Of a DNA stretch of 64,000 nt, positions 28,098 to 35,135 are shown one piece after another. Under the pieces are notes generated by a model that was not told where the DNA came from, ran no database searches, and saw nothing but the letters and a program-made list of their open reading frames with translations. The position numbers were made by a program, and so were the translations under genes. The stretch is from Pseudogemmobacter humi (GTDB lineage Bacteria > Pseudomonadota > Alphaproteobacteria > Rhodobacterales > Rhodobacteraceae). How positions within the stretch are numbered: the first letter of the stretch is position 1; every line of letters starts with the position of its first letter. The stretch is taken from NCBI RefSeq assembly GCF_900609055.1, contig NZ_UXAW01000029.1, positions 1 through 64,000 of the forward strand. The letters are read 5' to 3'.

Positions 28098-29042
28098 ATG
28101 TCACGCAAACTGAATACCCTGGCTGCCCTGATGACAACATCGCTGATCGTCGCGGTCGGGCCCGCTTTCGCGCAGGAAGCCGACAGCTGCCACGACGTCA
28201 GGATCGCCGCCGGGGAATGGCCGGATATCCAGATCACCTCGGCCATCATGGAGATGATCACCGAGGCGCTCGGCTACGACACGGATATCACCACGCTGAC
28301 CATTCCTGTTGTCTACGCCTCGCTGAAGAACAACGACGTCGATGTCTGGATGGGCAACTGGATGCCCAGCCAGACCACGGAATTGCAACCCTACCTTGAT
28401 GACAAGTCGGTCGAGGTTCTGGGCGTGAACCTGGCCGGCGCGCAGTCCAGCATCGCGGTTCCGAGCTATGTCGCTGAGGCGGGCGTCACATCCTTCAAGG
28501 ATCTGGCCGGGAATGCCGACAAATTCGGCTCCAGGGTCTACGGTTTCGAGGCGGGCAATGACGTGAACCGCCATGTTCAAGCCCTGATCGACGATCCTGC
28601 CAATGGTCTGACGGGTTGGACCCTGGTCGAAAGCTCGGAAGCCGGCATGGTGACCGAGGCCGAAAAGGCGATTGAGAACAAGGAATGGATCATTTTCCTG
28701 CCCTATACGCCGCATGCTGCCATGGGGAAGATGGACCTGCATTTCCTGTCCGACATCCCGGATGCCTCTTTCGGTGAGGCGACCGTCTATACCAACGTCC
28801 GGGCGGGCTATCTGACCGAATGCCCGAATGTCGGCGGGCTGTTCAAGAACGTGTCCTTCTCGATCGAGATGCTGACCGACCTTCTGGCCTATCAGGAAAC
28901 CGAGCGGTCCCGTCCGGAACAGACGGCCGAAAACTGGGTCCTGACCCATCAGGACGATATCCAGCCCTGGCTGGCCGGTGTCACCACGATCGATGGCGGG
29001 GATGCCTTCGAGGCGCTGCTGGCGGCCTATCCCAAGCCGTAA
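28098..29042 (+). CDS. Periplasmic choline/betaine-binding protein (ProX/ChoX-like)
   Basis: A 314-residue substrate-binding protein. A Sec signal peptide (basic N-terminus, hydrophobic core, AFA before QE at about residue 26) leads into an OpuAC-type fold. The aromatic segments GEWPDIQ and VWMGNWMPSQ are of the kind that form the cation-pi box for quaternary amines. It therefore belongs with the permease and ATPase at 23599-25667. AGGGAGT lies 9 bases before the ATG. Downstream come two strong hairpins, which may end most transcripts or protect this mRNA, as is common for binding-protein genes. Confidence 0.87.
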   Translation: MSRKLNTLAALMTTSLIVAVGPAFAQEADSCHDVRIAAGEWPDIQITSAIMEMITEALGYDTDITTLTIPVVYASLKNNDVDVWMGNWMPSQTTELQPYLDDKSVEVLGVNLAGAQSSIAVPSYVAEAGVTSFKDLAGNADKFGSRVYGFEAGNDVNRHVQALIDDPANGLTGWTLVESSEAGMVTEAEKAIENKEWIIFLPYTPHAAMGKMDLHFLSDIPDASFGEATVYTNVRAGYLTECPNVGGLFKNVSFSIEMLTDLLAYQETERSRPEQTAENWVLTHQDDIQPWLAGVTTIDGGDAFEALLAAYPKP

Positions 29043-29047
29043 CCGAG

Positions 29048-29134
29048 AGGAGGGGCGGCGTGTGGTTAGCTCCCTCGTGCTCCGCCCTCCTGTCGTGTGG
29101 CCAACCGCCCCGGACCCTGACCCGGCGGTTGGCC
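29048..29134 (+). terminator. Two tandem hairpins after the binding-protein gene
   Basis: First hairpin: AGGAGGGGCGG (29048) pairs with CCGCCCTCCT (29082-29091), one bulged base. Second: GGCCAACCGCC (29099-29109) pairs perfectly with GGCGGTTGGCC (29124-29134) over a 14-base loop. Only a short T run (GACTTT) follows, so these may be an mRNA stabiliser or partial terminator instead of a full Rho-independent terminator. Confidence 0.55.
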
Positions 29135-29160
29135 GACTTTCGCAATCGGAGACTCTACGG

Positions 29161-30084
29161 ATGCGCCTCATCTCGGCCGAACAGTTTCGCGCGGGCATGA
29201 CCTGGGAAAAGGCGATTTCGGCCCTTGCCCAGGGCCACCTTGGCGCTCCGCCCCTGGTGCAGGATCTGCTGCTGACCAGCGGCGCCTTTTCCCTGTTCGG
29301 GCGTGGCGTCATCCTGCCGGGCCGAGGGGCCGGGATGAAGATCGCCTCGATCCATCCGCCGAACCTGACGCGGGCCGAACCGCTGCCGGCCGAAGATGCC
29401 GCCTTTGCGGTGATCGACGAAGACAGCAAACGCATCAGCGCGATCTTGGACGGCGCAGAGCTGACCCGATGGAAAACGGCGGCGGATTCGGCCCTTGGGT
29501 CGCGAATCCTGTCGCGCCCCGACAGCGAGACCCTTTTGGTCCTCGGCGCGGGTCCGATTGCGGCGGCGCTGGCCGAAGCGCATGTCCATGTGCGCCCCGC
29601 GATCCGGCGCATCCTGCTGTGGAACCGCTCTCCCGACCGATTGGCGGAAATGCGTCGCCTGCTGGGGCCGCTGCAGCGCGAGCTGCGCGTCGAGAGCGAC
29701 CTTCCCGGGGCCGTGCGGCAGGCGGACATCATCACCAGCGCCACCGGGTCGCGGGAGCCGCTGATCCGGGGCGAAGATGTGCGTCCGGGGACCCATGTGG
29801 ACCTGGTGGGCGGCTACACGCCCGACATGCGCGAGGCGGATGACCAACTGGTCGCCAAGGCGGACGTGCACGTCAATTTCCGGGCCTCCGCCATCGGCCA
29901 GGTCGGGGACATATGCCAGCCTATCAGCAACGGCACGATCTCGGAAAAAGACATCCGTGGCGATCTGTTCGATCTTGTCGGGCGAGACCTGTCGCGGCGT
30001 CTTGGCGGGATCACACTCTACAAGAATGCAGGGGGCGCCTATATGGATCTGCTTGTCGCCCGCGCCTATCTGAACGGACAGTGA
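29161..30084 (+). CDS. Ornithine cyclodeaminase/mu-crystallin family enzyme
   Basis: A 307-residue NAD(P)-dependent enzyme of the ornithine cyclodeaminase/mu-crystallin family. The Rossmann motif VLGAGPIAAALAEA follows the substrate helix ELTRWKTAADSALGSRI. Late family motifs include DLVGGYTPDMREAD and ITLYKNAGGAYMDL. Members include ornithine cyclodeaminase, alanine dehydrogenase and pyrroline-2-carboxylate reductase; with proline-like betaines in mind, the last is attractive, but this is inference. The in-frame start was placed at 29161, after the tandem hairpins; longer versions would read through them. It is the last gene of the catabolic run. Confidence 0.8.
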   Translation: MRLISAEQFRAGMTWEKAISALAQGHLGAPPLVQDLLLTSGAFSLFGRGVILPGRGAGMKIASIHPPNLTRAEPLPAEDAAFAVIDEDSKRISAILDGAELTRWKTAADSALGSRILSRPDSETLLVLGAGPIAAALAEAHVHVRPAIRRILLWNRSPDRLAEMRRLLGPLQRELRVESDLPGAVRQADIITSATGSREPLIRGEDVRPGTHVDLVGGYTPDMREADDQLVAKADVHVNFRASAIGQVGDICQPISNGTISEKDIRGDLFDLVGRDLSRRLGGITLYKNAGGAYMDLLVARAYLNGQ

Positions 30085-30123
30085 CCCTCTGCAGGCATTT
30101 GAGGTGCCCCTGAGTTTTCAGCG

Positions 30124-30148
30124 CTTTGCCTCCAACTGTGAGGCAAAG
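30124..30148. terminator. Perfect hairpin closing the catabolic island
   Basis: CTTTGCCTC-7 bases-GAGGCAAAG is a perfect 9-bp inverted repeat 40 bases after the last catabolic gene. No T tract follows on either strand, so its role as a terminator is uncertain. Confidence 0.4.
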
Positions 30149-30293
30149 AGGCCGAGATGGTGCGGAATATGCTGGGGCTCATCCGCTGAGGCTTCTGCCA
30201 TCCTGCCGCAGCAATGACCCAAGCTGTTTCGCCAGTATCGGAAAGTGACATATGCTGGGATCTGACGTTTACGGCTCTCCCGAAACCATGAGC

Positions 30294-30602
30294 CTAGAGG
30301 CCTATGCCTGTGAAGCGGAGAAGCTTGTAGACATGGGCGATGTCCTACTGGTCGCGGGAGATCCGGTCGAGTGCCTCGGCGAAGAGAATGTCGAACCGTC
30401 CGTTCCGTGCATCATCGAGCATTCGGAGCATCCCGGCCCTGCTGCGCACGGCGGCCCCGGAGATCGCCTCGTCATCGTAGATTTGAGCTACATCCCACCC
30501 TTTGCGCGCCGCGAACTCCCGGCATTCCCTGATCTGATCGTCGATGGATTCTGGGCTCTGGAGGTCGGACGAGTATCGGGCGTAGAGGGCGGCTTTGGGC
30601 AT
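30294..30602 (-). pseudogene. Remnant of a large serine recombinase, N-terminal part
   Basis: The minus strand encodes the start of a resolvase-type catalytic domain: ALYARYSSDLQSPESIDDQ with the presumed nucleophile Ser, then AARKGWDVAQIYDDEAISG and LFAEALDRISRDQ. After Gln the frame hits TAG (30347-30345) where Glu is expected (RDQE), continues as DIAHVYKLLRFTGIGL and meets a second TAG at 30296. No DNA-binding domain follows; intact enzymes of this kind have about 500 residues. It is a dead integrase fragment lying just outside the 145-bp repeat that bounds the neighbouring defence cassette. Confidence 0.8.
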
Positions 30603-30753
30603 AGAGGCTCCGGCGTTCTGGAACCTAGCGCTTCTGGCAGCAAGCAGATGGCGATGGAAGGCGTGCATGCCGGTTCCGCGGGGTCAAGCTCCACGCCGGA
30701 GCCCTCAGCGGCCCTCCTTGGGCTGCTGCCCTATCCCCTGCTACGTTTCGCAA

Positions 30754-30898
30754 CTGGTTGCGGGTTGCGCGACACCTGATTTGAACCTGCGAGTGCAAGC
30801 TGTTGATTTTGTTGATGCGGGTATGTTGCGGACAAACAAAAACCCCGCCAACCAATTGGTTTGGCAGGGTTTTTGTGGTGCTATCTGGTTGCGGGGGC
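30754..30898. repeat. 145-bp direct repeat, left copy, with internal terminator
   Basis: This segment matches 42037-42180 over its full length with scattered differences, in the same orientation. Each copy begins with CTGGTTGC, contains ACACCTGATTTGAACCTGCG and GTTGATTTTGTTGATGCGGG, a terminator hairpin, and ends with CTGGTTGCGGGGGC. The two copies bound the RecD-like/SF2 helicase/IetAS block and look like the ends of a mobile defence cassette or attachment sites of sequential integrations. Confidence 0.75.
30838..30874. terminator. Bidirectional terminator in the left 145-bp repeat
   Basis: AAAAACCCCGCCAACCAA pairs with TTGGTTTGGCAGGGTTTTT with one mismatch and one bulge, giving a long stem flanked by A and T runs, so it can work on both strands. 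Confidence 0.85.
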
Positions 30899-30907
30899 GT
30901 GCAACCA
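30886..30907. repeat. Palindromic att-like element, copy 2
   Basis: TGGTTGC-GGGGGCGT-GCAACCA, identical over 22 bases to 13877-13898. The pair brackets about 17 kb containing abiE, the catabolic island and the dead recombinase. Confidence 0.65.
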
Positions 30908-31307
30908 TCTCAAATTGCGACTTCTCTCTGTATATCGCGCCCTCCTTGAGCGATCGGCACTAGCGAAGTCCAGAGGGCTGCTTCGTACTGCAGCGTAGAA
31001 TTGACCGCATCCTCCACCAACCCGTTACAACATCATGATAACATATGGTTTCCCCTCTGTAACTCACATTATCCATAAGCCCTGCACTCGTCGCCCCATC
31101 ATACCGATGGTGGCGGTGCCGACCGGAACGCCGGGGCGAGTTCCGTGACTGTATATCAGATTGACCTTCGCGATTCAGCCAGAGTCCAGCTCGGCCACCG
31201 CGATATGCGAGCGCGATCACGCTGGGTTGGCCTGATAGCAGTTGCGCCCTCCAGGAAACGAGCGCAGAGGTTTTCTTACAAAGTTCGGTAGGGGGATCAC
31301 CCAGCAC
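30908..31307. other. Non-coding spacer
   Basis: No convincing gene on either strand. A minus-strand frame of 115 codons ending at 30960 has low-complexity Arg/Ser/His composition and no domain. GC is lower than in the catabolic island. Confidence 0.5.
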
Positions 31308-34300
31308 TCAGGCGGCGAAGTGCTTAGCAATGGCGCCTGCGGCATGCTGGCTAAGCTGCGGCCCTTCAAACGTCTCGATCAGGCGACCGGGAAAGTGCTT
31401 GTCGTACCATGCGATCTTTCGCGCCCGGTGCTCTTGGTAAGAATCCGAAGACATCATCCCCCAGTGCTCCCAATACCAAGTCTCGCCCTGCCAGTTGATC
31501 GTGAAATCGGGCAAGTACATGGTGCCGTCAGGCGCACGGAGCAGGACCTCGTAGGAAAACGGAACATCACGTTCATGCAGCAGGTTGGCGATGACGAGTT
31601 CGGACTTTGACCGTACCATGTCGCTGCTAAGCGCCTCGTGAATGCGTCCTTCCTCGTACCAGCCCTTGCGATTGATAAGCTCATCGGAAACGGCACGGAA
31701 GAACCCGTCGAACAGAGACGAGTTAATCAGCCCGGTCTGGGCGTTCTCCGGGCGCCGTGCGGACAAGAGCGTAGAGACGTCGCCCTGAACAAGCAGCGTG
31801 CAGTGCTGCCGGGCACGCGTGAGCGCTGTATAGACGAGCTCGGAGGACAATGACCGGCCCTTCGAGCGAGGCACAACCACGTAGGAATGGTTGAACTCAC
31901 TGCCCTGCGCTTTGTGGACGGAAATCGCGTACGCCAGCTCCAGATTGTCTTCCACACTCTCGAACCCACCGCTTGCGGAGAGTTCGCTGCCATAGCCGAC
32001 AGCAAGGTGGTCCTTTCTTTCAAACTTGACCTGGAAGCGTTTCAGCCGGGGCGAAAACTTCTTGTCGAAGTTGTGCTTTTGAACAAAGCCGATCTCGCCG
32101 TTAAACACTTCGACACGCTCGGGCTTGCGGGTCTGAAAGTTGTAGGCCCAGACCGGGTCCGACTGCGGCCTGTTACGGTACTGAATGACCTTGTCGTAGA
32201 GCGTGACGCCGTCCAGCAAACCGTAGCGGCTCATAACCTCGTCCGCGACCCTGTCCTGAATAGCTTCGTTCAAGGCCTCAACACCGTGCAACTCGCCGCG
32301 ATGCGGTGTCAGGACCTGGTACTTCTCCGGCTTCCATTCAAAGGCTTTTCGCCAGATATCAAACGGTTTGGCCGGGTCGAGCGCCACGCCGGTATGATCT
32401 TCCATTTCCTTTTCGATGGCGCGGATAAGTGTATCCGAAAGTGCGACCGGATCGTCCCAGTAGACCACGCGCAGGTCGGCATCGACGTCGCCGCCTTTGT
32501 GCACCTTCGTCAGCAACTCCTCGGCCGCACAGGAAGTCGACTGGCCGTCATCACGCGCATTCGCACCAATGAACAGATCGGCAAGCCGCATGATGGCCGT
32601 TCCTTTCCCCTCGACGGTATTTTCGAGCTGGCGGAGGTTGTGGTGGAGGCTGGCGATGCTTGAAGCATTCTTTTCGCTCAGCCACCGAATTGTGTCAGCA
32701 AACACGCGCCCCCTCCCGATCGGCGGGAGCTGGTTGGGGTCACCGACAAGAATGAGGCGTCGTACCTGCCGCCAGTCGATAGCGCGCATAAGGCTCGCCA
32801 TCACAACTAGGTCCAGCATCGACGCTTCATCAACGACAATTGTACCGCTTCCAGCGCGCTTGCCGCCGGACCGCTTGAGGGTGAGGTTGTTGTTGAGCCA
32901 GCCGCCCTTCGCCAAGAAAGAATGGACGGTCGACGTGGCAACGCGCTCGATCTCGCGTTCGTGCATTTTGGCACGCACACGATCGGAGGCCTTGCCGGTC
33001 GGCGCCAGCACGGTAATCGGTGCGCCGTCACCTTCAGTCTGCCGTACGGCGCGGATGACGGCGCAAATCACCGACGTCTTGCCCGTACCGGCCGCGCCTG
33101 TGACCACTGACAAGGGCCTCCGGAAGATTTCGGCGCAGGCGTCGGCCTGCGCGTCGACCGCATCCTCGTACTCCGCCTTAGCCTTTGTCACGAGCGGACT
33201 CTTTGCGTCACGGATTTCTGCGCGCCAGTTGTCAGAATCAAAAGGGCGCGCGAGAGCAATATCGGCACGGCCGGAGAGTTTGGTTAGTGCCTCTTCGATT
33301 ACCCGCTCGTCATCGTAAACCTCGGCAAGATAGAGCCACAGGCGGTCTCCCTCGCTCCGCAGGACGAGCGACTCTTCGAGCACATCGCGATCCACCTCGA
33401 AGTAGCGCTCCGTAAAGGTAGCCCCTTTCCACTCAGGCAGCTTGGCGAGACGTGCGTTGACCTCGGCAAGGACGGCGTCGGCAGCGCGAAATGTCTGGTT
33501 CGGCTCGCGCCGCAAGTGCTCGACGCAAAGTGCCCGCAGCCGCCGGACATCGTCGAACTCCATTTCGGCAAGAGGCTCGCCGCCAAGGTCGGGGGACGGC
33601 AGTACGCCCCGGTCAATCGTGCCCCAAGGGATCGTGTCATCAGTGCTGTCACCGACATAGCCCTCCGAAAGCAGGTAAGGGTTGTCGACGGGGTCGATGA
33701 CCACGACGGGCAATCCATGCGCCTCCCGCACCGACGTTTCTTCGCTGACAATACGCTCTATCTGTTCAAGGTTCAGATCAAGACGCGGCAGTACATCGCG
33801 CAGTAACGAGCGGGCGCTATCGGGCTTGAGCCGCCATTGCCTTGAAAGCCGTTGGAGGGGTTTTCCGAACAGCCCGAAGCTGGACGCATCAGCGCCGTTG
33901 TCGACGGCATCGAAGAATAGCCTATAGGCTTCCTTGGATTGGCCTTTTTCCATGAGCGTGCGCGCCGGGGCGGTGGCAGCGTCGGCCCCCAGAAAGCGCA
34001 TCACATTCAGCAGGCCGGGATAAAGGCCGCGCTTGCTCCAAAGTTCTGCGATGCAACCGAGCAGCCACCGCTCGCGTTCGGCCCAGTCTTCGCTCTCATC
34101 ACCGATGGCCTTGAGCTCATGGACGGCACTCAGAAACTGCTCAAGCAACCCGATCGCATCATCGTTGGTCAGATGGCGGGCACCGTATTTGCACGTGCGC
34201 GGGTTCTCGGGAAAGATGGCTATACGCGCCAGCATTTCAGGATCATCGCGGTAGCGGTGGTAAGGCAGCCGCAGGCCTTCATTCGGGTAGTGCGAACTGA

Positions 34301-34916
34301 CATTGCGCGCCCAGATCATGCCCCCGGCATATCGTGCGCGGATATACTCGTTCGCGTCATCGTAGATCAGGCGGTCTCCGACCTTCTTGACGCGCGAAAC
34401 GCCAATAAGCGCGTAGCGGGGACTCTCCTCCTCGGAGAATGGGTTGGAGTAGTTCGCATAGTAGAAGATGAGGCTCTTGTTGTCCTCGATCTCGGCAAAG
34501 AACGCCTCGGCATTGGCCGAGCGGCGGTCATTGTCGAGGCGGCCCGTCTCATCATAGACGTCGTCACCATACATGGCCTCATAGGGCCAGACGCAGGCCG
34601 TGGCCTCAGGAATGTCCCACTCTGTACGCAGTGCGCCGCCCCGGAAAAAATCCGGCGGATTGGAGTAACCCCGAATGGGATCCGGTCCGAATGCGTTGAT
34701 GCTGTAAATACAGGGCGGCAGGTCCGCGCCACAGAGCTTGGTCAGAGGCTTGCCTGCCTGCGACATTTCCTTTTCCAGGTCACGCTCCCGTGCAACCACG
34801 TCTCCAGGATAGGAGTGCCCGCCGACACAATAGGTGTTGCAGTCCGGCCGTTCGCAAACGCGGCCGTTCCAACCGTCATCATGCCAGGCCAGGCGCGCAG
34901 TCAAATGTACGGTCAT
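31308..34916 (-). CDS. RecD-like SF1 helicase with C-terminal PD-(D/E)xK nuclease
   Basis: A 1202-residue protein in three parts. The N-terminal part has a cysteine-bearing block (CERPDCNTYCVGGHSYPG, 21-38) that may bind zinc, followed by several hundred residues of unknown fold. The middle is a RecD-type SF1B helicase: Walker A GAAGTGKT (607-614), DEAS Walker B (696-699), GDPNQLPP, then SVHKAQGSEF and VYTALTRAR (motifs V and VI). The end is a restriction-endonuclease-like domain with E1106 (SKSELVIANLL), D1137 (YLPDF) and E1150 (YWEHWG). This layout suggests unwinding coupled to cutting of foreign DNA. It stands alone in its own unit, 219 bases after the SF2 helicase gene. I know no named system for it. 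Confidence 0.7.
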   Translation of the reverse strand: MTVHLTARLAWHDDGWNGRVCERPDCNTYCVGGHSYPGDVVARERDLEKEMSQAGKPLTKLCGADLPPCIYSINAFGPDPIRGYSNPPDFFRGGALRTEWDIPEATACVWPYEAMYGDDVYDETGRLDNDRRSANAEAFFAEIEDNKSLIFYYANYSNPFSEEESPRYALIGVSRVKKVGDRLIYDDANEYIRARYAGGMIWARNVSSHYPNEGLRLPYHRYRDDPEMLARIAIFPENPRTCKYGARHLTNDDAIGLLEQFLSAVHELKAIGDESEDWAERERWLLGCIAELWSKRGLYPGLLNVMRFLGADAATAPARTLMEKGQSKEAYRLFFDAVDNGADASSFGLFGKPLQRLSRQWRLKPDSARSLLRDVLPRLDLNLEQIERIVSEETSVREAHGLPVVVIDPVDNPYLLSEGYVGDSTDDTIPWGTIDRGVLPSPDLGGEPLAEMEFDDVRRLRALCVEHLRREPNQTFRAADAVLAEVNARLAKLPEWKGATFTERYFEVDRDVLEESLVLRSEGDRLWLYLAEVYDDERVIEEALTKLSGRADIALARPFDSDNWRAEIRDAKSPLVTKAKAEYEDAVDAQADACAEIFRRPLSVVTGAAGTGKTSVICAVIRAVRQTEGDGAPITVLAPTGKASDRVRAKMHEREIERVATSTVHSFLAKGGWLNNNLTLKRSGGKRAGSGTIVVDEASMLDLVVMASLMRAIDWRQVRRLILVGDPNQLPPIGRGRVFADTIRWLSEKNASSIASLHHNLRQLENTVEGKGTAIMRLADLFIGANARDDGQSTSCAAEELLTKVHKGGDVDADLRVVYWDDPVALSDTLIRAIEKEMEDHTGVALDPAKPFDIWRKAFEWKPEKYQVLTPHRGELHGVEALNEAIQDRVADEVMSRYGLLDGVTLYDKVIQYRNRPQSDPVWAYNFQTRKPERVEVFNGEIGFVQKHNFDKKFSPRLKRFQVKFERKDHLAVGYGSELSASGGFESVEDNLELAYAISVHKAQGSEFNHSYVVVPRSKGRSLSSELVYTALTRARQHCTLLVQGDVSTLLSARRPENAQTGLINSSLFDGFFRAVSDELINRKGWYEEGRIHEALSSDMVRSKSELVIANLLHERDVPFSYEVLLRAPDGTMYLPDFTINWQGETWYWEHWGMMSSDSYQEHRARKIAWYDKHFPGRLIETFEGPQLSQHAAGAIAKHFAA

Positions 34917-35135
34917 GATATCTTCCCGGCGCTATAGTCCACTTCAATCTCAACAAACACACCCTATGGCGATCAAGCTACCCTATATTGGCTTGGCCGC
35001 ACCAGAATAGTCGATGCCCTCGACCTCGTGCCGGCAAAGCTCTTCATAGTTCGTGTATTTGTGCTGGAGAGCCACTCCCATCCAACAGGTTCCTCTGGCT
35101 AAAGAGGCTTGTCGTTATCAAAAGGCATCCCCTTG

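Noticed and set aside
28101-29744. Minus-strand frame of 547 codons
   Set aside because: It lies opposite the binding-protein and cyclodeaminase genes, which have clear domains; the shadow has none.
30252-30779. Plus-strand frame of 175 codons
   Set aside because: It is opposite the recombinase remnant, whose minus-strand frame has the resolvase pattern.
30776-30795. tRNA-like string GATTTGAACCTGCG
   Set aside because: It matches a T-arm complement, but the surrounding bases do not give a D-arm, anticodon arm or acceptor stem, and the same string recurs in the other 145-bp repeat.
30960-31307. Minus-strand frame of 115 codons
   Set aside because: It has low-information composition, no domain and no ribosome site.
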